Assembly: GCF_014649375.1 (NCBI RefSeq)
Contig: NZ_BMSX01000006.1
Location: 339,703 to 403,702, forward strand
Direction: 5' to 3'
Origin: Streptomyces aurantiogriseus
GTDB taxonomy: Bacteria; Actinomycetota; Actinomycetes; Streptomycetales; Streptomycetaceae
Length of the DNA: 64,000 nt
A program made the translations under genes and the position numbers. The notes under the pieces were generated by a model. The model did not search any database. It was not told the origin of the DNA and saw nothing but the letters and a program-made list of their open reading frames with translations. Of the stretch, positions 50,901 to 58,741 are shown one piece after another. Every line of letters starts with the position of its first letter. The first letter of the stretch is position 1.

Positions 50901-51190
50901 CGGATCGACGAGGTGGCCGGGCACCGCACGCGCCCGCGGCCCGGTGGACAGCCCGGCGACGCGGATCGACGGGGCGGCCGCGCACCACGCACGCCCGGCC
51001 ACGTGCACAGCTCGACGACACGGATCGACGAGGCGGCCGCGCACCACGCACGCCCGCGACCCGGCAGACAGCTCGACGACGCGGATCGACGAGGCGGCCG
51101 CGCACCACGCACGCCCGGCCACGTGCACAGCTCGGCGACGCGGATCGACGGGGCGGTCGGGCACCGCGCGCCCCCGTACAGCGGCACGTT
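50901..51190. repeat. Tandem array with alternating 61/59-bp units (120-bp higher-order repeat)
   Basis: The decamer CGGATCGACG starts at 50901, 50962, 51021, 51082 and 51141, i.e. spacings 61, 59, 61 and 59. Long units carry CGACCCGGCAGACAGCTCG-like sequence, short ones GGCCACGTGCACAGCTCG; the shared middle is GAGGCGGCCGCGCACCACGC. The first and last units are more diverged. Confidence 0.88.
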
Positions 51191-51295
51191 CGGCGTGCCG
51201 CGTGGGTTCGTGGTTCGGTCGGAGGCCGGCGGCCCGGGCTGCGCGCTGTGCAGCGGGCAGCCGGGACGGGGGCCGCCGGGCGTTCTGCGTGGATC

Positions 51296-51805
51296 TCAGG
51301 AGTATCCGGCCGGGTTCTGCGGCTTGGCCTGGCGGGTTCGCCTCTCGTGTTGTCGCTCCACCAACAGCCGCGACCCCGACTGTCGTTCGCCGAAGACGTC
51401 GTCGGGGTTGGAGAGGACGCAGGTGTCGAGGGAGAGGCAGCCGCAGCCGATGCAGTCGGTCAGGTGCTCGCGGAGGCGGTTGAGTTGTTTGATGCGTTCT
51501 TCCAGTTCGGCGCGCCAGGTCTCGGAGAGGCGGGCCCAGTCCTCGCGGGTGGGGGTGCGTTCCTCGGGAAGCTCGGCGAGGGCCTCGCGGATCGTGGCGA
51601 GGGGGATGCCGACGCGCTGGGCGGCGCGGACGAAGGCGACGCGGCGGAGGGTGTCGCGGGAGTAGCGGCGCTGGTTGCCCGGGGTGCGGCGGCTGCTGAT
51701 CAGGCCCTTGGACTCGTAGAAGTGCAGGGCGGAGACGGCGGCGCCGCTGCGGGCGGCGAGCTGGCCGACCGTGAGTTCGTGGATCTTCTCTGGGATCTGG
51801 GGCAC
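51296..51805 (-). CDS. soxR: SoxR, redox-sensing MerR-family regulator
   Basis: A ~169-aa MerR-type activator. HTH 'LTVGQLAARSGAAVSALHFYESKGLISSRR' (shortened), dimerisation helix, and the [2Fe-2S] cluster motif CIGCGCLSLDTC (C-x2-C-x-C-x5-C). In Streptomyces SoxR responds to redox-active secondary metabolites and activates export/redox genes. GTG 51805 fits a leaderless start (TAGGCT seven bases upstream on the minus strand); longer frames would reach 51931. The promoter overlaps a 20-bp tandem repeat and the maoC promoter. Confidence 0.92.
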   Translation of the reverse strand: MPQIPEKIHELTVGQLAARSGAAVSALHFYESKGLISSRRTPGNQRRYSRDTLRRVAFVRAAQRVGIPLATIREALAELPEERTPTREDWARLSETWRAELEERIKQLNRLREHLTDCIGCGCLSLDTCVLSNPDDVFGERQSGSRLLVERQHERRTRQAKPQNPAGYS

Positions 51806-51860
51806 CCCTCGAAGCCTACCCATCGGCCCAGCCGTACCCGATCGAGCCGGATCGACCTCC

Positions 51861-51900
51861 AGCCACCTCGATCGACCCGGAGCCACCTCGATCGACCTGG
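51861..51900. repeat. 20-bp tandem repeat upstream of soxR
   Basis: AGCCACCTCGATCGACCCGG (51861-51880) and AGCCACCTCGATCGACCTGG (51881-51900), with a partial third unit before them. The repeated CGATCG lies in the divergent soxR/maoC control region. Confidence 0.88.
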
Positions 51901-51905
51901 ATCCG

Positions 51906-51948
51906 TTGACACGGAGCCCAGGCTTTACCATGCTAAGCAGTCGCTTAG
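51906..51948 (+). promoter_or_regulatory. Promoter of the MaoC gene with overlapping operator
   Basis: TTGACA (51906-51911) as -35, 17 bases, then CATGCT (51929-51934) as -10. The palindrome CTAAGC-AGTC-GCTTAG (51933-51948) overlaps the -10 and recurs in diverged form at 53140-53155, before the neighbouring TetR gene. Confidence 0.65.
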
Positions 51949-51987
51949 AGTATGCCGAGTGCTTCGTGACGCGAGAGGGCCCCAGAC

Positions 51988-52449
51988 ATGGCAGAGCCGA
52001 GGATCTTCACGTCCGCCGACGACCTGAGGGCGGCAGTGGGCGAGCAGCTGGGCTACACGGACTGGCTGGAGATCGACCAGAAGCGGATCGACCTGTTCGC
52101 GGAGGCCACCGGTGACCACCAGTGGATCCACGTCGATCCGGAGAAGGCCGCCGCGGGGCCGTTCGGCACCACCATCGCGCACGGCTATCTGACGCTCTCG
52201 CTGCTGCCGCTCTTCGGGCCGCAGCTGATCTCGGTCGAGGGCGTGAAGATGGGCGTCAACTACGGGACGAACAAGGTGCGGTTCCCCGCCCCGGTTCCGG
52301 TCGGTTCACGGCTGCGTGCCACCGCGACGATCTCCGGCGTCGACGACGTCCCCGGCGGCGTTCAGGTCACCGTCGCCTTCACCGTGGAGCGCGAGGGCGG
52401 GGACAAGCCGGTGTGCGTGGCCGAATCCGTGTCCCGCTACTACCTCTGA
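51988..52449 (+). CDS. MaoC-family (R)-specific enoyl-CoA hydratase-like protein
   Basis: A 153-aa hot-dog-fold protein. The hydratase-2 motif is clear: 'DLFAEATGDHQWIHVDPEKAAAGPFGTTIAHGYLTLSLL' (shortened), with catalytic Asp and His, followed by 'VNYGTNKVRFPAPVPVGSRLRA'. It would hydrate trans-2-enoyl-CoA to (R)-3-hydroxyacyl-CoA. Upstream promoter has a TTGACA box and a palindrome shared with the convergent TetR gene's promoter. Confidence 0.9.
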   Translation: MAEPRIFTSADDLRAAVGEQLGYTDWLEIDQKRIDLFAEATGDHQWIHVDPEKAAAGPFGTTIAHGYLTLSLLPLFGPQLISVEGVKMGVNYGTNKVRFPAPVPVGSRLRATATISGVDDVPGGVQVTVAFTVEREGGDKPVCVAESVSRYYL

Positions 52450-52465
52450 GCGGTCCCCGCAGGGG

Positions 52466-53092
52466 CTACTTCGCCGCCCCCACCATCCGCAGCACAAGGT
52501 CGGCGTACAGCGCGCCGACCTCGTCGGGCGTGCGCGGCCCGTCCACGTTGAACCAGCGGGCCACGTCGATGCAGAGGGACAGCACGGCGAGGGTCGTGCC
52601 CTGCACGTCGAGGACGTCGAACTCGCCGCTCGCCACGCCCTCCTCGATGACCCCGCGCACCTCGGCGTCGACCTGCCGGCGCAGCGCGAGGATCTCGGCG
52701 CGGGCGTCCGGGCCGAGCGCCTCCAGTTCGTACTGGACGACTCGCGCGGTGGTGCGCCGCCCGGCGTGCCAGCGGACGAAGGAGCTCACGGCCTCGGCGA
52801 GCCGCTGCGTCGGGCTGCCCTCGCCGCTCGCGGCCGTGCGCAGGATGTCCAGCGCACGGTCGTGGCCGATCCGGCTGATGCGGTGGAGCAGTTCTTCCTT
52901 GGTCTTGTAGTGGATGTAGAGGGCGGCCGGGCTCATACCCGCACGGCTCGCGATGTCACGGGTCGTCGTCGCGTGGTAGCCACGCTCGGCGAAGGCCTCC
53001 ACGGCGGCGACGAGCAGCCGCCGGGCCGCGTCAGGGGTGACCTCTTCCCACGGCTCGATCTCGCCGCCGGCCGTCTCCTGAGCCGTACTCAT
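52466..53092 (-). CDS. TetR-family transcriptional regulator
   Basis: A 208-aa repressor with HTH 'HATTTRDIASRAGMSPAALYIHYKTKEELLHRI' (shortened) at ~40-75 and a C-terminal domain of the type linked to fatty-acid genes ('WFNVDGPRTPDEVGALYADLVLRM'). The sequence GTGAGCGCTCGCTTAG before its promoter resembles the palindrome before the MaoC gene, so it probably represses both. The stop is 16 bases from the convergent MaoC stop. Confidence 0.88.
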   Translation of the reverse strand: MSTAQETAGGEIEPWEEVTPDAARRLLVAAVEAFAERGYHATTTRDIASRAGMSPAALYIHYKTKEELLHRISRIGHDRALDILRTAASGEGSPTQRLAEAVSSFVRWHAGRRTTARVVQYELEALGPDARAEILALRRQVDAEVRGVIEEGVASGEFDVLDVQGTTLAVLSLCIDVARWFNVDGPRTPDEVGALYADLVLRMVGAAK

Positions 53093-53139
53093 CGCTCGTT
53101 CGCCCCTCTCGGTACAGGAGCTACACCATACCGCTGAAG

Positions 53140-53155
53140 GTGAGCGCTCGCTTAG
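53140..53155. promoter_or_regulatory. Probable auto-operator of the TetR gene
   Basis: GTGAGCGCTCGCTTAG; 12 of 16 positions match the palindrome at 51933-51948, including all of TCGCTTAG. Confidence 0.55.
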
Positions 53156-53164
53156 AGTGCCAGC

Positions 53165-53452
53165 TCAGATCTTCTCGAAGGGGTCGTGCTCCGCGAGGAG
53201 CTTCTCCAGGCGGGCCTGGTCGACCCGGCTCACGATCGCCCCCGCCTCCTGCCGGTCGCGGATCACCTTCGCCAGGGTGAAGGCGGAGGTGACGAGGTAC
53301 AGGACCGCGATCGCCAGGAACGCCCGCACCCAGGCGTCGGTGTTCAGCTGGTAGATGCCTATGGCCGTGGCCGCCATGGCGACGGCGAAGGAGGCGACGG
53401 CCTGTCCGTAGAACGCGGCCGTGTTCTGCTGCTTGACCGGTGTGTCACTCAT
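53165..53452 (-). CDS. YiaA/YiaB family inner membrane protein
   Basis: A 95-aa protein with two membrane helices ('FYGQAVASFAVAMAATAIGIYQL' shortened; 'AWVRAFLAIAVLYLVTSAFTLAKVI' shortened) and the conserved 'KVIRDRQE' after the second. Role unknown; in enterobacteria the family is stress-linked. Stop lies only ten bases from the TetR operator region. Confidence 0.87.
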   Translation of the reverse strand: MSDTPVKQQNTAAFYGQAVASFAVAMAATAIGIYQLNTDAWVRAFLAIAVLYLVTSAFTLAKVIRDRQEAGAIVSRVDQARLEKLLAEHDPFEKI

Positions 53453-53527
53453 GGGGACATGCTCCGGCCGGCGTGGCCTGCGTCACATCCGTGCAGATAC
53501 TCAGACAGGTACTCAGACGTCGCGTCC

Positions 53528-54742
53528 TCAGAACGCCGAGACCCCCGTCAGCGCCCGCCCGATCACCAGCTTCTGGATCTGGCTCGTGCCCTCGTAGAGG
53601 GTCATCACACGGGCGTCGCGCAGCAGCTTGCCCGCCGGGTACTCGTCGATGTAGCCGTAGCCGCCGAAGACCTGGAGAGCGTTGTTGGCGGCGCGGACGG
53701 CGGCCTCCGAGGCGAAGAGCTTGGCCTTGGAGGACTCGACGGCGAAGGGCAGCCCCCGGTCGATCAGGTCGGCGACCCGCCAGGTCAGCAGCCGGGCCGC
53801 GTCGACGTCGACCGCGATGTCGCTGATCAGCTCCTGGACGAGCTGATGATGGGCGATGGTCCTCCCGAACTGCTCGCGCTCCCCCGCGTACCGCACGGCC
53901 GCGTCCAGCGCGGCCTGGGCTATGCCGACGCAGCCGGCCGCGACCGACATCCGGCCCTTGGCCAGGGCCGACATGGCGACGGAGAAGCCCTTGCCCTCCT
54001 CACCGAGCAGCGCCGACGCGGGCACCCGCACGTCCTCCAGGACCAGCTCGGCGGTGGCCTGGCCGCGCAGCCCGAGCTTGCCGTGGAGGGTGCGACGGGT
54101 CAGGCCGGGGGTGTCGGTGGGGACCAGGAAGGCGGAGACGCCCTTGTGGCCCGGCGCGTCGGTGGAGCGGGCGAACAGCAGCACGACGTCGGCCCAGGTG
54201 CCGTTCGTGATGAACATCTTGGTGCCGTTGATGACGTAGTCTCCCCCGCTCTCGGCTCCGCTCGAGCGGGAGGTGCTCCCATCGTCGCGGACCGCGCGGG
54301 TGGTGAGGTTGCCCGCGTCGGAGCCGGTGCCCGGTTCGGTGAGGCCGAAGCAGCCGACGTACTCGCCGGCGGTGAGGCCCGGCAGCCAGCGCCGCTTCTG
54401 CTCCTCGCTCCCCCAGGCGGCGATCGTCTTGGCGACCAGGCCGAGGGAGACGGACACAATGCCGCGCACGGACGAGTCGCCGCGCCCCAGCTCCTCCGTG
54501 ACCAGGCAGTACGCGAGGTGGTCGCCGCCCGAGCCGCCGTACTCCTCGTCGATCGTCAGCCCGAGGAAGCCGACCTCGCCGAGCTTCTTCACGATGGCCC
54601 GGTCGACCTCCTCGGCGCGGTCCCAGGCGACGGCATGGGGAACGATCTCGCGGTCCACGAAGTCCCGGGCGAGCTGCCGGACGGCGGTCTGCTCCTCGCT
54701 GAGCTCCAGGTTCATGCCGATCACCCCACTGCCAGTGGACAT
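53528..54742 (-). CDS. Acyl-CoA dehydrogenase with in-frame repeat insertion
   Basis: A 404-aa FAD enzyme of short/medium-chain type: 'CFGLTEPGTGSDAGNLTTRA' (FAD and substrate), 'YVINGTKMFITNG', 'RMSVAAGCVGIAQAALDAAV' and catalytic Glu region 'VMTLYEGTSQIQKLVIGRAL'. Between 'RAVRDD' and 'DYVINGTK' sit 13 extra residues (GSTSRSSGAESGG) encoded by a dispersed repeat at 54241-54280. The extra segment lies in a surface loop of the middle beta domain, so the enzyme may still work. ATG 54742 or 54715; a shared palindrome lies upstream. Confidence 0.9.
   Translation of the reverse strand: MSTGSGVIGMNLELSEEQTAVRQLARDFVDREIVPHAVAWDRAEEVDRAIVKKLGEVGFLGLTIDEEYGGSGGDHLAYCLVTEELGRGDSSVRGIVSVSLGLVAKTIAAWGSEEQKRRWLPGLTAGEYVGCFGLTEPGTGSDAGNLTTRAVRDDGSTSRSSGAESGGDYVINGTKMFITNGTWADVVLLFARSTDAPGHKGVSAFLVPTDTPGLTRRTLHGKLGLRGQATAELVLEDVRVPASALLGEEGKGFSVAMSALAKGRMSVAAGCVGIAQAALDAAVRYAGEREQFGRTIAHHQLVQELISDIAVDVDAARLLTWRVADLIDRGLPFAVESSKAKLFASEAAVRAANNALQVFGGYGYIDEYPAGKLLRDARVMTLYEGTSQIQKLVIGRALTGVSAF
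54241..54280. repeat. Dispersed repeat inside acyl-CoA dehydrogenase
   Basis: Reverse complement matches 7199-7238 at about 37 of 40 positions, with the palindromic centre CCGCTCGAGCGG. The insertion keeps the reading frame (39 nt). Confidence 0.88.
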
Positions 54743-54758
54743 TGAAAGCCGTACATTT

Positions 54759-54777
54759 AAATTAGCACTGCTAGTTT
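54759..54777. promoter_or_regulatory. TetR operator AAATTAGCACTGCTAGTTT
   Basis: Contains the perfect 11-bp palindrome TAGCA-C-TGCTA (54763-54773) with AAA/TTT flanks, between the acyl-CoA dehydrogenase and divergent TetR genes. A matching 19-mer (15 identical) lies at 61258-61276. Confidence 0.7.
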
Positions 54778-54804
54778 CTGTTCGGCAGCCCTACTATGTG
54801 CGCC

Positions 54805-55446
54805 ATGGCCCGACCGCGCAAGCCCTTGCTGAGCACCGACCGCATCGTCGACACGGCCCGGGCGCTCGTGGACGAGGAGGGTCTGGCGGCGGTCTCGACG
54901 CGGCGGCTCGCCGCCGAGCTCGGGGTGAGCGGGCCCTCGCTCTACAACCACTTCCGGACCAAGGACGAGATCCTGGAGGCCGTCGCCGACTCGGTGAGCG
55001 CGCAGGTCGACCTGTCGATGTTCGAGGACGGCCGGGACTGGCGGACCGCGCTGCACGACTGGGCCGTCTCCTACCGTGCCGCCCTGCGCGACCACCCGAA
55101 CATCGTCCCGGTCCTCGCCCGTGGCCCCGGCCGGCGCCCGGCCGCGCTGCGGCTCGCGGACGCCGTCTACGGCGCGATGGTCGACGCCGGCTGGCCACCC
55201 GCGCAGGCCACCTCGATCGGCGCGCTGATGCGGTACTTCATCATGGGCTCCGCGCTCGGTTCGTTCGCCGGGGGCTTCGTGGGGGACGCGAGCGCGTACG
55301 ACCCCGCCGACTATCCCCACCTCGGGCAGGCCCACCTGCTGGCCGAACAGCAGGAGAAGGTCGACGAGCGGGCCTTCGGGACGGGGCTCACGGCGCTGCT
55401 GGACGGGCTGGCGCAGCAGTACGAGCAGGTGAAGCGCACGGCATAG
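54805..55446 (+). CDS. TetR-family transcriptional regulator
   Basis: A 213-aa repressor: HTH 'VSTRRLAAELGVSGPSLYNHFRTKDEILEAV' (shortened), then a TetR_C-like domain ('FIMGSALGSFAGGF'). ATG 54805 has no ribosome site; TACTAT at 54791-54796 is eight bases upstream, a leaderless start. It probably controls the divergent acyl-CoA dehydrogenase and itself via 54759-54777, and perhaps the distant aldehyde/alcohol dehydrogenase operon. Confidence 0.88.
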   Translation: MARPRKPLLSTDRIVDTARALVDEEGLAAVSTRRLAAELGVSGPSLYNHFRTKDEILEAVADSVSAQVDLSMFEDGRDWRTALHDWAVSYRAALRDHPNIVPVLARGPGRRPAALRLADAVYGAMVDAGWPPAQATSIGALMRYFIMGSALGSFAGGFVGDASAYDPADYPHLGQAHLLAEQQEKVDERAFGTGLTALLDGLAQQYEQVKRTA

Positions 55447-55486
55447 TTCGGCGGGCGCCGAACCGTCCGTGTCCCATGCTGGGGAC

Positions 55487-56209
55487 ATGACCACGAAGGA
55501 CCCGCGGGCATCTCTGCTGGCCCGGCTGGCCGGGCTGATCGCCGACGAGACCCGGGCCGCCTGCCTGCTGGCGCTGCTCGACGGCCGGGCCTGGACCGCG
55601 AGCGAGCTGGCCCGGCACGCGGGCGTCGCCGCGTCCACGCTCAGCGAGCACCTCGGCAAGCTCGTCGTGGGCGGCCTGCTCACCGAGGAACGCCAGGGCC
55701 GACACCGGTACGTGCGGCTGGCCGACGCACGGGTCGCCCAGCTGCTGGAGGACCTGGCCGCCCAGGTCGCCCCGGACGACGTCGTACGGCCCCGCAGTCT
55801 GCGCGAGTCGAGCGCCGGCTCGGCGATGGCCCGTGGCCGCACCTGCTACGACCACCTCGCGGGGCGGCTCGGCATCACGGTCACCGACGCGCTGACCGCG
55901 CGCGGGCTGCTGCGGACGCCCGAAGAAGGGGTGGCCGGGTTCGCGTTGACGGACGCGGGGCTGCGGTGGTTCGCGGGTGTCGGCATCGCCCTCGACCGCA
56001 GGGGGCGCCGTCCGCTGGCCCGTGCCTGCCTCGACTGGACCGAGCGCCGGCCTCACCTCGCCGGTGCCGCGGGCGCGGCCCTGTGCCGGCACGCCCTCGA
56101 CGCGGGGTGGTGCGTACGCATCGGCTCCGAGCGCGCGGTGAAGGTGACGGCGACGGGCGAGCGCGCGCTGGCCGAGCTGCTGGGCGTCGACGCGGCGGCG
56201 CTGCGGTGA
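55487..56209 (+). CDS. ArsR-family (winged helix) regulator
   Basis: A 240-aa protein with an N-terminal ArsR winged helix ('LADETRAACLLALLDGRAWTASELARHAGVAASTLSEHLGKLV', shortened) and a C-terminal effector domain of ~140 aa ('GRTCYDHLAGRLGITVTDALTARGLL', shortened) found in several actinobacterial regulators without metal sites. Ligand unknown. Its 3' end is 82 bp before the EamA transporter gene, the likely target. Confidence 0.82.
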   Translation: MTTKDPRASLLARLAGLIADETRAACLLALLDGRAWTASELARHAGVAASTLSEHLGKLVVGGLLTEERQGRHRYVRLADARVAQLLEDLAAQVAPDDVVRPRSLRESSAGSAMARGRTCYDHLAGRLGITVTDALTARGLLRTPEEGVAGFALTDAGLRWFAGVGIALDRRGRRPLARACLDWTERRPHLAGAAGAALCRHALDAGWCVRIGSERAVKVTATGERALAELLGVDAAALR

Positions 56210-56291
56210 CCGGCGCCCGCCCACCCGGCGGCCCGAACCCCGTCCGAAATCCGCGAGCCCTCGTCCCCTTGGACTTCCTAGCCTCAGGAGC

Positions 56292-57236
56292 ATGATGAAC
56301 ACCCCCCGTCGTACGGAACTGCTCGCCGCCGGTGCGGCCACCGTCACGGTCGTGCTGTGGGCGTCGGCCTTCGTCTCGATCCGCAGCGCCGGGACCGCGT
56401 ACTCCCCGGGCGCGCTGGCACTCGGCCGGCTGCTGGCCGGGGCGCTGACGCTGGGGGTGATCTGTCTCGTACGGCGGGAAGGATGGCCGCCGCGGGCGGC
56501 GTGGCGCGGGATCGCCGTGTCGGGCGTGCTGTGGTTCGGCTTCTACATGGTGGCGCTCAACTGGGGTGAGCAGGAGGTGGATGCGGGGACGGCCGCCCTG
56601 GTCGTGAACATCGGGCCGCTGCTCATCGCGCTGCTCGGCGCGAGGTTCCTGGGTGACCGGCTGCCGCCGCGGCTGCTGGCCGGGATGGCGGTGTCGTTCG
56701 CGGGCGCGGTGACCGTGGGGTTGTCGATGTCGGGCGGGGGCGGGTCCTCGCTGCTCGGGGTGGTGCTGTGCCTGCTGGCCGCCGTCGGGTACGCCGGTGG
56801 GGTGGTGGCGCAGAAACCGGCGCTGGGGCGGGCGAGCGCGTTGCAGGTGACGACCTTCGGCTGCCTGGTGGGGGCGGTGGTGTGCCTGCCGTTCGCCGGG
56901 CAGTTGGTCCATCAGGCCGCCGACGCTCCGGTCCCGGCCACGCTCAACATGGTCTACCTGGGCGTCTTCCCGACCGCGCTGGCCTTCACCACCTGGGCGT
57001 ACGCCCTGGCCCGGACGACCGCCGGCCGTATGGGCGCGACCACGTACGCCGTGCCCGCACTGGTCGTCCTGATGTCGTGGCTGGCGCTGGGCGAGGTGCC
57101 GGGGGCGCTCACACTGGCGGGTGGCGCGCTGTGTCTGGCGGGCGTCGCTGTGTCCCGGTCCCGGCGGCGGCCGCGGGCCGCGACCGCGGAGGACACTCCG
57201 GAGCCGCGGCCCGAGCAGACCTCGCGGTCAGCGTGA
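56292..57236 (+). CDS. EamA/DMT-family transporter
   Basis: A 314-aa protein with ten predicted helices in two EamA halves; 'LWASAFVSIRSAGTAYSPGALALGRLL' (shortened) and 'YLGVFPTALAFTTWAYALARTTAGRMGATTYAVP' (shortened) are diagnostic. Probable metabolite exporter (amino acid type). AGGAG precedes ATG 56292. It overlaps the convergent MFS gene by 9 nt. Confidence 0.88.
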   Translation: MMNTPRRTELLAAGAATVTVVLWASAFVSIRSAGTAYSPGALALGRLLAGALTLGVICLVRREGWPPRAAWRGIAVSGVLWFGFYMVALNWGEQEVDAGTAALVVNIGPLLIALLGARFLGDRLPPRLLAGMAVSFAGAVTVGLSMSGGGGSSLLGVVLCLLAAVGYAGGVVAQKPALGRASALQVTTFGCLVGAVVCLPFAGQLVHQAADAPVPATLNMVYLGVFPTALAFTTWAYALARTTAGRMGATTYAVPALVVLMSWLALGEVPGALTLAGGALCLAGVAVSRSRRRPRAATAEDTPEPRPEQTSRSA

Positions 57237-58550
57237 ACGCGCCCGGCCCGCAAGGACCTTGATGGAGGCCAGGGCGATCACCGCGAGGACGATGATGTAG
57301 CCGGAGACGGCCATCGAGGTGCCCGTCGCCTCCAGGAGCAGCACCATCACGAAGGGCGCGAGCCCGCCGCCGCAGACGGCCGCGATCTGGTAGCCGAGGG
57401 AGGCGCCCGTGTACCGCATCTCGGGCGTGAACAACTCGGCGAACAGGGCGGCCTGCGGCCCGTACATGATGCTGAGGAAGCAGCTGGCGACGAACGTGCC
57501 GACCGCGAGCCACAGCAGCGAGCCGGTGTCGATCAGCAGGAACAGCGGTACGGCCCACAGGGCGATGCCGGCCGCGCCGACCGCGTAGATCCGGATGCGA
57601 CCGATCTTGTCGGAGAGGGCGGCGGCGGCCGGGATCAGGATCAGCTGGGTGAGGCTGATGCAGAGCGAGACGGTGAGGACGGCGCTCTTCTTCATGCCGA
57701 GTTCGCGGGTCGTGTAGTCGAGCACGCCGGTGATGATGATGTAGAAGGTCGCGGTGTTCACGGCGAAGGAGCCGCCGGCGAGGAGCACCGTACCGAGGTG
57801 GCCCCGCAGGATCGTGCGCAGCGGGGAGGACTGCTCGCCCTTCTCCTTCTCGGCCAGCGCCTTCTCCGCCTCCCGGAATTCGGGGGTCTCCTCGACGCGC
57901 GTGTGGATGTACCAGGCGAGCGCGAGGACGAACAGGCCGACGAGGAACGGCACGCGCCAGCCCCAGGCCGCGAACGCGGAGTCGGTCGTGAATGCCCCGG
58001 CCAGCAGGAACACCGTGTTGGCGGTCACCACGCCGATGGGGACGCCGAGTTGGACGAAGCTGCCGTAGACACCGCGCTTGCCCTCGGGGGCGTACTCGGT
58101 GGCCATCAGCATCGCGCCGCCCCACTGGGCGCCGACGGCGATGCCCTGCATCACGCGGAAGGCGACCAGCAGGATCGGGGCGGCGACGCCGATGGTGTCG
58201 TACGTCGGCAGCAGGCCGATGCCCGTGGTGGCGACGCCCATGAGCGTGAGCGCGAGGACCAGCATCGGCTTGCGGCCGCGCTTGTCGCCGAGCTGACCGG
58301 CGACGATGCCGCCGAGCGGGCGGGCCAGGAAGCCGACGGCGAACGTGGCGAAGGAGGCGAGGACGCCTGCGGTGGGGCTGCCGGACGGGAAGTACAGGTC
58401 GCCGAGGACGAGGGCGGCGGCGATGCCGAAGACGAAGTAGTCGTACCACTCGACGGCCGAGGCGAGGGCCGCCGCGGTGGCGACCCGGCGGCGGTTGCCC
58501 ACGGGGAGGGCGGTGGTGGGGAGGGGGTGAGCGGAGGGGGCTGTGTCCAT
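57228..58550 (-). CDS. MFS transporter, metabolite:H+ symporter type
   Basis: A 440-aa, 12-helix carrier. The start 'ASAVEWYDYFVFGIAAALV' and the loop 'RPLGGIVAGQLGDKRGRKPMLVLAL' (shortened, D-x-x-GRK motif) place it in the MHS branch (ShiA/ProP/KgtP-like) that imports organic acids. Substrate unknown. A palindrome related to the acyl-CoA module operators lies at 58611-58626, 60 bases upstream. Confidence 0.9.
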   Translation of the reverse strand: MDTAPSAHPLPTTALPVGNRRRVATAAALASAVEWYDYFVFGIAAALVLGDLYFPSGSPTAGVLASFATFAVGFLARPLGGIVAGQLGDKRGRKPMLVLALTLMGVATTGIGLLPTYDTIGVAAPILLVAFRVMQGIAVGAQWGGAMLMATEYAPEGKRGVYGSFVQLGVPIGVVTANTVFLLAGAFTTDSAFAAWGWRVPFLVGLFVLALAWYIHTRVEETPEFREAEKALAEKEKGEQSSPLRTILRGHLGTVLLAGGSFAVNTATFYIIITGVLDYTTRELGMKKSAVLTVSLCISLTQLILIPAAAALSDKIGRIRIYAVGAAGIALWAVPLFLLIDTGSLLWLAVGTFVASCFLSIMYGPQAALFAELFTPEMRYTGASLGYQIAAVCGGGLAPFVMVLLLEATGTSMAVSGYIIVLAVIALASIKVLAGRARSR

Positions 58551-58610
58551 GCGTGCACGCTCCGGTGGGTGCGGGGACGGAACAGGGGGGTGGCCCGGGT
58601 TCCGGGAACG

Positions 58611-58626
58611 TACTGACCGGACGGTA
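58611..58626. promoter_or_regulatory. TACTGACCGGACGGTA, related TetR-type site
   Basis: An imperfect 16-bp palindrome upstream of the MFS gene. Its complement matches ATACCGACCGGTCGGCA (36013-36029) at most positions (ATACCG, CCGGTC). Confidence 0.45.
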
Positions 58627-58741
58627 TGGACGTCAACGGGTCGTACAGCAGGAGTTTTTGCCTGTGCTTGGCATCAACAGGGGTGCGGGCACGCCTCGGG
58701 CCCCGGCGTCGTACGAGGCCGGGGCGCGTGTCGGGCGGGCG

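Larger units (their letters stand above)
50680..51295. other. 616-bp repeat-rich region without a gene
   Basis: Holds two tandem arrays (50735-50811 and 50901-51190). Several overlapping frames on both strands are open only because of the repeats; none has a ribosome site or a recognisable protein. Confidence 0.6.

Noticed and set aside
50901..51190. CRISPR-like array
   Set aside because: Units are contiguous and alternate in two related versions; there are no unique spacers and no cas genes.
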